Below are positions 19,123 through 29,200 of a stretch of 64,000 nt of DNA, piece by piece. A program made the position numbers and the translations under genes. This DNA comes from Aestuariibaculum sediminum (GTDB lineage Bacteria > Bacteroidota > Bacteroidia > Flavobacteriales > Flavobacteriaceae), in assembly GCF_014596945.1 (NCBI RefSeq), contig NZ_JACVXB010000004.1:1-64000 (forward strand). Direction: 5' to 3'. Every line of letters starts with the position of its first letter. Position 1 is the stretch's first letter. The notes under the pieces were generated by a model. The model was not told the origin of the DNA and searched no databases. It saw only the letters and a program-made list of their open reading frames with translations.

Positions 19123-22100
19123 CTATGCCGTTTCAAAAGGAACATCCTTGAATGGATTTAATTCTTCCACTTCATCAACATTAAAATTGAACTTGATATT
19201 CAAAAATTCTCTAATAGCATCAAATGGAGGTGTTTGAAATTTGCATTCTAACCCATATCTATCTAATACACCTATTATGATAACCTTAAATTGACCTTCG
19301 AAATCATCAGTTTCAAATGCTTCAATTGGAAAATAGACATAACAATCATTTTCATCCATTTCAATATATTTTTTCTTAAGACTTTGATATGCTTCCATAA
19401 GTTTGGTATCATCATTAATACTTTCTAGTTTATCTCTTTCAAAGCGTTGGAGTTTATAATTGGTTATGAAGTTCATTATATTTGATACTATTTGCCAATC
19501 TCTCCAATCTTCACTTCTGAACTTATTTATCATTGCATGAAATTCAGACCTATTTTTTATCGTATCTAGGGTTCTATGTGTTGGCTTTTTGGAATTGATA
19601 TATCTGTTCATAATTGCTTCCAAAGAATCTTCCTGATTATATAAATGACTAATAGAATTATTCCATTTCATAAAATGATTCTCTTTAATGAAAGATAAGC
19701 CTAAGTCTTCTTTTTGATAATCTTCTTTTTTGAAAATGTCAAAATCTTCTTCTAAATAAATGTCTCTATGTATTCTTTGATATATGTTTACCGATATTTG
19801 CTTATTGTCTAATTCTCTGTTCTTTATAAACTTGAAAAATTGTTCCAGGAAAACCTCATGTTTTAATAGGCTAATCGAGTCTAAAACATACTTTATGGAA
19901 ACAGTATTGACTACCGTGTGTTTATTGGCTTCAACAAGGTCTTTAGAATCAAAAAATGAGATAAAAACCTTCCTTTTTACAATTTCATTTGAAGCTAACT
20001 GAATAGGCTCTTTATATTCGTTTGATAATTCCAATTCAATCTCAATTTCCGTTTTAAGTAAATGAAAATCATATTCAAAAAGAGCAATCTCGGCAAATAA
20101 TATCTGAGCGTTTGCAATAAACTCTTCTGCTATTGAAGTGGTTTTATAATCATTTGAAAAATTGAACTTCCATAAAGAACCTAAAGCATAAAAAGAAACT
20201 TCTCTAGTTTTTCCTATATCATTAATTGGTACGTCATCAAACTCTCCTTCGAGAAGTCTTTCAAAATCTTTCTCATTTTTAAATTCTTTTTCAAGAAAAC
20301 TGAATATTGGTAAAATTATATCTGAGCCTATGTAATCTAAATACCTCAAAAAATCATCAATAAAATATTTGTATTGATTGAACTTTCTTTGCATGGTATA
20401 AAGAATAAGGGAAACTCTTTGAGTTATCTTTCCTTCTTCATCATAATCATCTCTTTCTAAATTTAAAGAATCTCGAAAAATAATGTATTTATCATAACGG
20501 TCAATTGCATTAAACCATGCTCCTTGTTTGAAATCGCAATAAAATAACATTGCTAAGCTAGTCTCTATTCGCTTTGTCAATTCTTTATTTATGCTAACTC
20601 TAAATGCACCTAAAACATAATATTTCGCTGCGTAGTGCATTCCTAAGGCATTATATAGTTGACCTATATTGAGTAGGGCTAACACATAACCCTCCATACT
20701 ATCTTCATGCTGATAGTTCATTTTAGCTTTATGAAAGTAATCTAATGCTTTCAACATTAGGAAAGGTTGTCCTTTTTGGTTTAGATACTGTATTCCTCTT
20801 TGAACTTGTTTTTTTGCTAATTGTAATTTCCCTTCCCGCTTTTCGACATAAGGAAACAGTTTTTCAGAAAACTCTTCTAAGACCTTTATTGTTCCATCAT
20901 TATCCTCTGGGTCTACATTGATATAAATTTTAATATACTTATCCAGTCTTTCCCCAAATTGTGAAACAGGAAATAAAGGAGCGTCATCTAAAAGGTCTAA
21001 AATCTCATAAAAATATTGTATAAATTCATGGTTATTTTTATTTGGACGTAGTTTATTTATTAGTTGCAAAAAGTTTCCCTTTTGTTCAAGAAGACTACAT
21101 TTTTCGTTTTTGTCCGTAACGGTATTTAATCTTGAATTAACTTCCTTGTAGAGCTGTACTACCCATTTTTTTAACTCTTCTTCGCTTATTTCATCTTGCT
21201 CTTGCATAACAGCAGGAAAAACTAAATTCAGAATATTTTGTGCATTTTCAAGTTCTTTTGTGCTTTGAAACTCTTTAAAATCTTGAAAGTAATATATTAT
21301 CTCATTTTCAAACCCTTTTAAACTTCCATCGGGACGTTCTCTATCTTTCAATTTCTCAAAGTCTACTTCGTGAAAATTTAGGTTAAGAAAAATGAGTTCA
21401 TAGATTGCTTTTCTACGGAGAATAGGATTTATAGATGCGTTTTTTGTATAATACTCTAAAAGAGAATTCCATTTATCTTTATGGATATGTAAATATTTTT
21501 TTCTTCGGCAGTAATTAATTAGGTCTAAAATTTCATAAAACTCTCCAATCCTAAATGATTCTATTTCATTTAAACGTTCATAATACCTGAATTTTTTAGA
21601 GTACCATTTGTCATCCGTGTCGCCAATATCTAAAATAGTTTTTTCAAATAAGGATGTCGTTAATTTTCTACCTTCAACCTCTTCATTAACTGATGTTGTA
21701 AATACCTTTTCGAGTAAAACTCCATAAAATTCATGTAATCTTTCTCCAATAACTTCTGAAAACGGAAGTTGAAGTATTAGAGATTCAATTCTTTCTTTAA
21801 CATTACTATATTCAATATCTGGACTAATGCAGATGAACTTCCACTTAATTAATTTTGTAAACTCTAACCAAAAAGAATCATCCAAGTTTGAGAATATTTC
21901 TTTAGCTTCTTCAATTTCTTCTTCTGTAATAGTTTGTTTCAATTTCTCAGATAATTGGCTGATTTTTGCAGTTACAATATCTTTTACTTTTTCGGCATAA
22001 TTAGTAAGTTTTTCTGGAGAAATATTATCTTGATTTTCATTCCATTCTCGTAGTAAGTCAGCATCGTTCCCAGTATAGTTTCTTGAAATATCTGTATTCG

Positions 22101-22425
22101 TTTCAAAAACAAACTCCTTATTGAAGTCTGTGTAGTCTGATTTAATATGAAGCATGAAGAAGTGAAAAATACACTTTTGAACCTCATCACTATTAAATGA
22201 AAAGTTACTTGAATAGAGTTTTATCTGTCTGAATTTTGCTTCTTTTAGTAAAGGGTTCTTCTGAAAAATATCTTCTTCATATTCGCAATAAATATCTTCC
22301 TTTATTTTATTTAGATAATTTTCTGTCCAGGTTTCAAGGGTTTTAAGAGTTTGATAATTATACCCTCTTTGAGCTAAATACGCATCTGTATCTTTTGAAA
22401 AAATAAATAACTTATTAGTCTCCAT
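19123..22425 (-). CDS. Large helical-repeat protein, function unknown
   Basis: A 1100-aa protein with no signal peptide or membrane segment. Nearly all of it predicts as alpha helix, rich in Phe/Tyr/Glu/Lys. Around residues 540-650 there is a TPR-like run (VQRGIQYLNQKGQPFLMLKALDYFHKAK, then YVLALLNIGQLYNALGMHYAAKYYVLGA). No nuclease, ATPase or protease motif is visible. It starts three bases after the stop of the upstream gene and ends 23 bases before the GHKL ATPase, so it is an integral part of the operon. A sensor or scaffold role would fit a TPR-type protein, but nothing in the sequence proves it. I do not recognise the family. Confidence 0.6.
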   Translation of the reverse strand: METNKLFIFSKDTDAYLAQRGYNYQTLKTLETWTENYLNKIKEDIYCEYEEDIFQKNPLLKEAKFRQIKLYSSNFSFNSDEVQKCIFHFFMLHIKSDYTDFNKEFVFETNTDISRNYTGNDADLLREWNENQDNISPEKLTNYAEKVKDIVTAKISQLSEKLKQTITEEEIEEAKEIFSNLDDSFWLEFTKLIKWKFICISPDIEYSNVKERIESLILQLPFSEVIGERLHEFYGVLLEKVFTTSVNEEVEGRKLTTSLFEKTILDIGDTDDKWYSKKFRYYERLNEIESFRIGEFYEILDLINYCRRKKYLHIHKDKWNSLLEYYTKNASINPILRRKAIYELIFLNLNFHEVDFEKLKDRERPDGSLKGFENEIIYYFQDFKEFQSTKELENAQNILNLVFPAVMQEQDEISEEELKKWVVQLYKEVNSRLNTVTDKNEKCSLLEQKGNFLQLINKLRPNKNNHEFIQYFYEILDLLDDAPLFPVSQFGERLDKYIKIYINVDPEDNDGTIKVLEEFSEKLFPYVEKREGKLQLAKKQVQRGIQYLNQKGQPFLMLKALDYFHKAKMNYQHEDSMEGYVLALLNIGQLYNALGMHYAAKYYVLGAFRVSINKELTKRIETSLAMLFYCDFKQGAWFNAIDRYDKYIIFRDSLNLERDDYDEEGKITQRVSLILYTMQRKFNQYKYFIDDFLRYLDYIGSDIILPIFSFLEKEFKNEKDFERLLEGEFDDVPINDIGKTREVSFYALGSLWKFNFSNDYKTTSIAEEFIANAQILFAEIALFEYDFHLLKTEIEIELELSNEYKEPIQLASNEIVKRKVFISFFDSKDLVEANKHTVVNTVSIKYVLDSISLLKHEVFLEQFFKFIKNRELDNKQISVNIYQRIHRDIYLEEDFDIFKKEDYQKEDLGLSFIKENHFMKWNNSISHLYNQEDSLEAIMNRYINSKKPTHRTLDTIKNRSEFHAMINKFRSEDWRDWQIVSNIMNFITNYKLQRFERDKLESINDDTKLMEAYQSLKKKYIEMDENDCYVYFPIEAFETDDFEGQFKVIIIGVLDRYGLECKFQTPPFDAIREFLNIKFNFNVDEVEELNPFKDVPFETA

Positions 22426-22428
22426 CCG

Positions 22429-23200
22429 TTAAAATTCAATATTTGTTTTATAGAACTTATTTTCAAAAAATGCTTTTCTAATTCTGGACATATTTCTATA
22501 ACTTTCAATCCCCTTATATTCCAAATTTCCCTCTCCATAGCCTTCAGATATAATCTCAATAGAATACGAATTGATAACTGGAATTATACCTTCATTGAAA
22601 AACCAATTAAGCCTGTTTTCCACTTCCCTATTAATTTTCAATATTTCAAAACACTTTCTTCTTTTATTCTTAGGAATTTGAAAATATCCTGCTGGAAAAA
22701 CATGAATCACATTACAATTTTTGATGGGGTATTTTTTGTTCTTTTCTTTTTTATCTAATAAAATTAGTTCTGCTCTCATTTGCTGAACTTCTTTTTCAAT
22801 TTGCTTGATTTTTTCAATTTTTTCAAGCATATAATTGGCAAATGTTCCTCCTGAAATAGTAAAATCTATCTTCCTTTTTAATTCAGGATTGTTATATCGC
22901 TCAACATAAGAATTAAGAGCTCTAATGACTTCACCTTTTTTTATTTTATTATTCGTTAATTCAAAGGTTTCCAAAAGGATGGTCAGTGCATAAATTTGAT
23001 TATAAATATGCCCAATATTGCTAAAATACTTGAAGGATTGATATAAAGATTGCTGAATTTTTTTTAATATATCAGAACCTAAAGCAGTTTCCGAATCAGT
23101 TTTGCAAACAGCTTCAAACTCAATTAGAAACTTATTATGTTTAAGAGCACAACAATGAGCCAAAAAGAATTTATCTTCTTTTTCAACATTTTTAAGTAAT
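22429..23200 (-). pseudogene. First gene of the minus-strand operon, 5'-truncated by an IS3 element
   Basis: A TTG at 23163 could start a 244-aa product, but the frame stays open for a further 12 codons (reading LLKNVEKEDKFF) right up to the IS end at about 23201. No ATG is available in that stretch. I therefore read it as the C-terminal part of a longer protein whose start was lost. The visible part is helical (residues 1-110), followed by a coiled coil (EKIEKIKQIEKEVQQMRAELILL, split around its middle) and a beta-containing tail. The function is unknown. Three bases separate it from the 1100-aa gene. Loss of the native start and promoter raises doubt whether the operon is still expressed, unless from the IS. 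Confidence 0.6.
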
Positions 23201-23268
23201 TGGACTTCCTATATTAGACTGGACATAAAGATGAGAGAAAATGTTAGTTAGTTTTTATCTTAGCAATT

Positions 23269-23583
23269 ATGAGAAGAAAATCTAAACATTACACCTTAGA
23301 ATTTAAACAAAAAGCAGTCGAGTTAAGTTATGCCAAAGGCAATGTAAAACAAGTATGTGAAGACTTGGATATATTTCCATCAGTACTTTACCGTTGGCGT
23401 AGGGAGTTAAAAGATTACGGTAACAACAGTTTCCCTGGCCGTGGTAATCCTAAAATGACCGATGAAGAAAAAGAGATATCTCGATTGAAAAAGGCATTAA
23501 AAGAAGCCGAGTTAGAACGAGACATCTTAAAAAAGGCCATCAGCATCTTCTCCGCGAGCGACAAGAAAAATACAGGTTTATAA
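23269..23583 (+). CDS. IS3-family transposase OrfA
   Basis: A 104-aa HTH protein: RRKSKHYTLEFKQKAVELSY, then VKQVCEDLDIFPSVLYRWRREL, then a leucine-zipper-like tail KEISRLKKALKEAELERDIL. This is standard IS3 OrfA, which binds the IS ends. An AAAAAAG heptamer at 23529-23535 provides the usual -1 frameshift site. The shifted frame continues as REKYRFIKQH directly into OrfB, so the active transposase is an OrfAB fusion. Both parts appear intact. Confidence 0.9.
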   Translation: MRRKSKHYTLEFKQKAVELSYAKGNVKQVCEDLDIFPSVLYRWRRELKDYGNNSFPGRGNPKMTDEEKEISRLKKALKEAELERDILKKAISIFSASDKKNTGL

Positions 23584-23594
23584 AGCAACACCTT

Positions 23595-24449
23595 ATGAGA
23601 TTTCCTGTCGAGACGATGTGTCAAATATTAAAGGTAAGCAAAAGCGGTTATTACCATTGGCTACAATCAGGACCAAGTAAATTATGGTTAGAAAATCAAA
23701 AAATAACTACGCTTATTAAATCTATATTTAAAGATAGTTTTGATAGCTATGGTTCACCCAGAATAAAAACAGAGTTGGAGACATTAGGCTACAAAATATC
23801 AAAGCCCAGAGTGGCGCGTATTATGAGTGCTAATTATTTGTTTGCAAAACGAAAACGTAAGTTTAAAGCAACCACAGATAGTAAACATAATTACCCAATA
23901 GCACCTAATTTGTTAAACCAAAACTTTGAAGTAAGCAGACAGAATCAAGTTTGGGTAAGCGATATTACCTATATCAAAACCAAACAAGGTTGGTTATACC
24001 TTACTGTAATTATTGATTTGTTTAACCGCAAAGTTGTTGGATGGGCTCTAAGCGATAACCTAAGTACAGAAGACACTATTATTAAGGCTTGGCATATGGC
24101 TGTAAAGAAAACAACTTTAACCCAGCCTTTAATTTTTCATTCCGACCGAGGTATACAATATGCCAGCCATAAGTTTACCTCATTAATTAAAAGTTACAAT
24201 GGCTTAGTAAACCAATCTATGAGCAGAAAAGGTAATTGTTGGGATAATGCCGTTGCAGAATCGTTCTTTAAATCATTAAAGGTAGAATGGGTTTATAGGC
24301 ACAATTATAAGTTGAGATCTGAAGCGGAGTTATCAATCTTTGGATGGATAGAAACCTGGTACAATAATAGAAGAAGACATTCCTTTTTAGGAAATAGAAC
24401 TATAAGAGAATTTGAATTAGACATGTATAACCTTAAACTAGCAGCGTAG
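23595..24449 (+). CDS. IS3-family transposase OrfB (DDE catalytic part)
   Basis: A 284-aa rve-type integrase core. The DDE residues are in VSDITYIKT (first Asp), FHSDRGIQYAS (second Asp) and AVAESFFKSLKVEW (Glu), with the family ending ETWYNNRRRHSFLG. The ATG used here is internal to the frame; the natural product is probably the -1 frameshift fusion with OrfA, because the frame is open upstream and encodes the conserved EKYRFIKQH. The transposase seems complete, so the element may still move. Confidence 0.9.
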   Translation: MRFPVETMCQILKVSKSGYYHWLQSGPSKLWLENQKITTLIKSIFKDSFDSYGSPRIKTELETLGYKISKPRVARIMSANYLFAKRKRKFKATTDSKHNYPIAPNLLNQNFEVSRQNQVWVSDITYIKTKQGWLYLTVIIDLFNRKVVGWALSDNLSTEDTIIKAWHMAVKKTTLTQPLIFHSDRGIQYASHKFTSLIKSYNGLVNQSMSRKGNCWDNAVAESFFKSLKVEWVYRHNYKLRSEAELSIFGWIETWYNNRRRHSFLGNRTIREFELDMYNLKLAA

Positions 24450-24488
24450 TCATTCAACTATTTGTCCAGTTTTTTGTTGCAAGTCCAA

Positions 24489-24593
24489 AATGTTGATGCT
24501 TTGAAATTAGAAATGACTGAAGGATTTCAAAGCCAACAACTTTTTGTTTATAAGCATAATGATGCTGCAATATTTATGAATAATGGCATTTAA
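24489..24593 (+). pseudogene. C-terminal fragment (34 codons) of a gene cut by the IS
   Basis: Immediately right of the IS, an open frame with no start reads NVDALKLEMTEGFQSQQ, then LFVYKHNDAAIFMNNGI and a stop. The stop overlaps the gspF start region by 11 bases, the tight spacing of a true upstream operon partner. The rest of this gene is not found left of the IS, where an unrelated minus-strand gene is cut instead. It was probably another component of the same secretion/pilus operon; the family cannot be told from 34 residues. Confidence 0.6.
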
Positions 24594-25716
24594 ATTAGAT
24601 AGTGTAACCAACATAGAATCAAGACAAGAAACCGATAAGCAAAATGGTTCTTTTTTAAAAAGGGAGATTCATGTATTTAATAAGGTGTTCTCAAATAAAG
24701 TAAAGGAAGATTTTTATACGGAGTTAAGTGTTCTTTTAAATGCAGGAATAACATTAAAAGAAGCTCTTGAGCTTATTTTAAGCTCACAAAAGAAAGCATA
24801 TAATAAGACCTTATTGTCAGATATTTTAAATGATGTTATTTCAGGGCAATCTTTATCTGAAACGCTTAGCGTAAAAAATCAATTTTCAAAATATGAATAT
24901 TATTCTATAAAAATTGGAGAAGAAACAGGAACGTTGGCGTTAGTGTCAGAACAACTAGGTAGTTTTTTTGCAAAGAAAAATGAGCAAAAAAGAAACCTTA
25001 TTAGTGCGCTTTCATATCCTATGATAATTTTAACCACAGCTATTTTGGTTGTTATTTTCATGTTACGTTATGTGGTGCCAATGTTTCAAGATATTTTTAG
25101 ACAACAGAAGGTAGAACTTCCAATTATCACAAAATTTATTATTGGAATATCTGATTTTATGGGAGACTATGGATGGTGTTTCTTAGTGTTAATTGTGTTA
25201 CTTTTTGCTTTAAAATCTTTATTTAATAAAAAAAGTTGGTTTAATGAGTTCAAAGGAACATTTGTTTTGAAAATCCCATTTATAGGACATTTTGTAAAAC
25301 TTATTTATTTGTCACAATTCACTCAAGCTGTTTCTTTGCTAGTAGCTTCAAAAGTACCACTTGTAAACAGTATCCAACTCGTAAAACAAATGATTATGTT
25401 TTATCCGTTGCAAGAAGCCTTAGAAACAGTAGAGCGTAATATTCTAAAAGGAGAATCCTTAAGTTATAGTTTGAAACAACATAAACTTTTTGACGATAAA
25501 ATGGTCGCTCTTGTAAAGGTAGCAGAAGAAACGAATCAAACAGAGTTTATATTTAACAGATTAAACATGCAGTATAATAATCAAGTACAACAACAATCAA
25601 AGGTTATGACCACAGTAATGGAACCTTTTATCATTTTAATAGTGGGTGTTTTTGTTGGTGTGATTTTAATAGCCATGTATTTACCGATGTTTAAATTAAG
25701 TAATGTTTTGGGATAG
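24583..25716 (+). CDS. GspF/PilC-like type II secretion inner-membrane protein
   Basis: A 377-aa inner-membrane platform protein of the type II secretion/type IV pilus family. It has the two T2SSF repeats: residues about 45-165 (TELSVLLNAGITLKEALELI and IKIGEETGTL) and about 245-370 (SLLVASKVPLVNSIQLVKQM and VKVAEETNQ). There are three membrane segments, around 143-165 (YPMIILTTAILVVIFML), 198-215 and 347-367. Length and layout are normal. In pilus systems this protein docks the assembly ATPase and pseudopilins; neither is present nearby, because the upstream operon was cut by the IS. It may therefore be an orphan. It precedes the RHS-type genes by 569 bases. Confidence 0.85.
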   Translation: MAFKLDSVTNIESRQETDKQNGSFLKREIHVFNKVFSNKVKEDFYTELSVLLNAGITLKEALELILSSQKKAYNKTLLSDILNDVISGQSLSETLSVKNQFSKYEYYSIKIGEETGTLALVSEQLGSFFAKKNEQKRNLISALSYPMIILTTAILVVIFMLRYVVPMFQDIFRQQKVELPIITKFIIGISDFMGDYGWCFLVLIVLLFALKSLFNKKSWFNEFKGTFVLKIPFIGHFVKLIYLSQFTQAVSLLVASKVPLVNSIQLVKQMIMFYPLQEALETVERNILKGESLSYSLKQHKLFDDKMVALVKVAEETNQTEFIFNRLNMQYNNQVQQQSKVMTTVMEPFIILIVGVFVGVILIAMYLPMFKLSNVLG

Positions 25717-26248
25717 ATTTAATTAGTGTTCTTTTTAATTAAAATTCAATTATTGATAGATTATCATTAATTCAACTCTTAAGAATCTAGATTGTCTTTT
25801 AGGGGCCTATTAAATTAATGAAAATAAGTAGGTTTTAAAGTTAGGCCAATTTTATTGATTACATTTTTATTGGATTATAATTTTTTAGATCAAATATTAG
25901 TTTTTGTTAGATATTTCCTCAAGAATATTTTTAAGCTTATTTTATGTGAGGTAAAACCTTATTGTTGTGGATTGTATCCTTGATAATATGATGTAATACC
26001 AATACAAATACAGTTCAAAGAATGGAGTGTAAGTTGTTGATTATTAGCTTGTAGTTGTTGAAAGTGGCGAGTGCTAGTTAATTTGGTAAAATTTGTGATT
26101 TATATTTCAATTTTAAATTCACTATTTGTAAAAAAAATAAATTTAATAATCAGGTTGTTATGGGGAACTCATGGTGATTTGAGATTTTCTCCGGTAATAC
26201 CGTTGCATTTCTAAGGTTTTGCCCTATCTCTTTAATTTTTTCTTTATA

Positions 26249-26256
26249 TAGTTTTG
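26249..26256 (+). promoter_or_regulatory. Possible Bacteroidota -7 promoter element before the YD-repeat gene
   Basis: TAGTTTTG matches the Bacteroidota -7 consensus TAnnTTTG and lies 29 bases before the start codon at 26286. I could not find a TTG at the ideal distance upstream, so support is partial. The rest of the 569-bp gap (25717-26285) is AT-rich and holds no gene that I can support. Confidence 0.35.
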
Positions 26257-26285
26257 ACGCAAAATTAATTTAATATATAGTTTTA

Positions 26286-29200
26286 ATGTATAAATATAGC
26301 GTCATTTTACTTTTGTTTTTTCTGTGGATGGAGGTAAAAGCTCAAGAATTCAAATCAAATAATACAAGTTATTCGAATACGATATTAGGGACTAATTATA
26401 AAATAGGTGAATTTGGAGAGGTAACTAATAGGTTTGATTTAGGAGATTTAGAGCATGAAGGATTGGTTGCCATTCTTAACCCGAGTCATCAAGAGATATC
26501 AAAACAAAGTTTAAATTATCAAACCATTAGTTATAGTGGAACGGATAATTATTATTTGGATGAGAATGGTCCTTCTGATATGACAGATAAATATTCTCTT
26601 AAGCCATCTCCTGGGCAGTATATGTTAAATGCCATAGGGTTGAATGATGACTTGTTTAACGGAAAAGTGAACATAACTATACCTTTTTTTGAATATACAT
26701 ATTTTGATTATAAAATACCTATTTCTATCAATAATAGGTATCCACAAAACTTAAAAAGTACTTTTGGAGAACCTGTTTTTTATACTAATTCAGATATTGG
26801 AGGAGATTGGAGTTTGTCTTTAGATCAATTTAAGGTATCAAGACAGGTTAACGGGATAGAAGATGAACATCCAACTAAAGGTTATTTTTCTGCAATTAGT
26901 CAGAGCAAATTTAGTACTCCCATCAGCATAAGTGATTCAGATGTGCATTCAGGCTTAAAAGGTGATTGGGATCCTCAAATTGATATTTTTTATTATTCTA
27001 CACCGTCGTTTTCTGGTTCTTTTCATTTAGACCTTTTAAATGGTGGATATGAGATTGTATCAGGTCCTAAAGTTCATATTGAATATCAGTTAGAAAATAA
27101 TGCTTTTGTTGGATTTGAAATTACCGATAATACAGGAGTGAAATATTTATTTGGAATTGATTCGAATGCAATAGAAGTTTCTCAAAGTAAAACTGATTTG
27201 TTGAATTTAGGTAGATATAGAGATCCGGTAGATGGCGGGTTTACTGTTACTCATTTATTCGAAGTGGTTAATAATAATGTGATATCTATAGCCGATTTAC
27301 CTTCGAATGCAAATTTATTTGCAGATACTAATTTACCCTCAGTAGTTATACCTCCCACTGTTCAAGAGGCATTATATCAATTATCTATCAATGAAAATAA
27401 TTTCAGTGCTTTAAACCAAAATTGGTTTAGTCATTTAGGAAATGGTATTTACGGTATTGTTGATTATTATTCATGGGATAATAATAATTTGCAAGTCTTA
27501 CCAAATGGAGATAAAAAGGATGATGCTGAATTAAGAAGAGACAAAATAAATTCTGGTTGGTATTTAAAGGAAATTAAATTATTGAACAATAAAAAAATTA
27601 GTTTTAATTATATCAACAAATGGGAAGCATATAGGACTCATGCCGCAAATAAAATTAAAATTGATGTTAAGTTATCCAATAGGGACTTTACTTATCAATA
27701 TATTGGGAATAATCAGGTTACTTATAATTTATCGGGTTTATCCTTATATGGATGTTTTCCAGAAGAGTTGACTTGGTTGCAGTTCCCTATAAATGAATCT
27801 CACACTACTACCACTCATTTTGTGAAAAAACCGAAATTATATAGTATAACAGATGATGATAATTTTTCAGAGGTGTTAATTTCAAGAGATTCTGGAAACC
27901 CAAAAGGTTACGTATCTGGAACATCGTTATATGCCAATGCTCCTACAGAAACAATTGAAACTCCTAATATAGGATTGATATCCAAAATATCGTTGTCAAC
28001 AAGTAATAGCTCTGATATTAAAATTGTAGAATTTAATAATTTTTCTGAGTTTACATATTATACAGAACAAGGTGTTACTTATCGAGTTCCAGAGAAAGAT
28101 AGAACATTTCTTGAAGAAGTTACATTAAATAGAAAACACATTGGGACAGTTGATGAAGATTTTGAAAAAAAATATGACTTTGAATATGTCGGTTCAAGAT
28201 TGAAGAAAATACATTACCCAACGGGAGCTACAAAGGAATTTTATTCTACTGATTTTTATCACTCTGGTACTAGAGAATATTTGAATTTCACCCCATTTAC
28301 AGGACAAAGTGGTTACGTTAATGCCCGTTTGGAATCAGTTGTAGATAGCATTATTACGACTAATGAGAATAAATCTACTATAGAAAAATATGTTTACAGT
28401 AATCCTTATTATGCACTTGGACGATTTAAAAATTTTAAAACTTATAGACCGGATATAACTACTTGTACATCAAGCGCGGAGTTTTACTCAACCAATCCCT
28501 TATACACTAGTAGTGTTTTTTACAGTGGAGTAGGTTATGGGAAAGTTGATAAATATTTCAATAATGAACTTCAAATTAGTAAGGAGTTTCTTAATTCGGA
28601 GGCAGGTACGCCATTTGTAAGCTTGAGATTAACAGATAATACAAATCCTGATTATTTGGATTTAGTAGGTTACCCAATTAAGAGTTTAGGTGAAATTAGA
28701 GGTTTGGAAAGCAAGGTAACTTCATTTGTAACAAAATCAAATGGTGAAGTGGAGCCAATAGAAGAGATTACTTTTAATAGAAAATTTGGTGAAACAAAAT
28801 TTGTTTTCCCATCCTTTTATTTAACGAAAATAGAAGCAGGACCATGGCAAAATACTAATGGGGCAATAAAACGAGCCTGGTCTCTTTGCGGAACTCCAGT
28901 TGAATATTATATAACGGAAGAAGAGAAACATGTTAAGTCGGTTTTTGAAAACCAAAATATAGAAACTAAAGAAATTAATTATTTTAAAAGGACAAGGTAT
29001 CCAGATTTGGGATTGAACAATTATCGTTTATTAAAAAAGGAAACCTATAATAATGAACAGGATTTTTATCAAACGGTATTTAATAGTCCAATAGAATTGG
29101 AAAATCTTCAAGAAATAAATTTTAGCTTCCAAATAAAAAATTCTGTTTTTAATAATTTATTGTCTACAAACAGAGTGCCAGTTATAGAAAGAACTTTATT

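Larger units (their letters stand above)
23201..24488 (+). mobile_element. IS3-family insertion sequence
   Basis: The ends are imperfect inverted repeats: TGGACTT followed ten bases later by ACTGGACA on the left, and the matching TTGTCCAGT...AAGTCCA on the right. It contains orfA and orfB with an A6G slippery heptamer. A three-base AAT could be read as a target duplication if the element ends at 24488, but the repeat ends are ambiguous by one base. The flanking genes do not rejoin when the element is removed. Confidence 0.85.

Noticed and set aside
25717-26285. Possible small RNA or riboswitch in the 569-bp gap before the YD-repeat gene
   Set aside because: I see only AT-rich sequence and no stable hairpin with a T tract or recognised aptamer motif.
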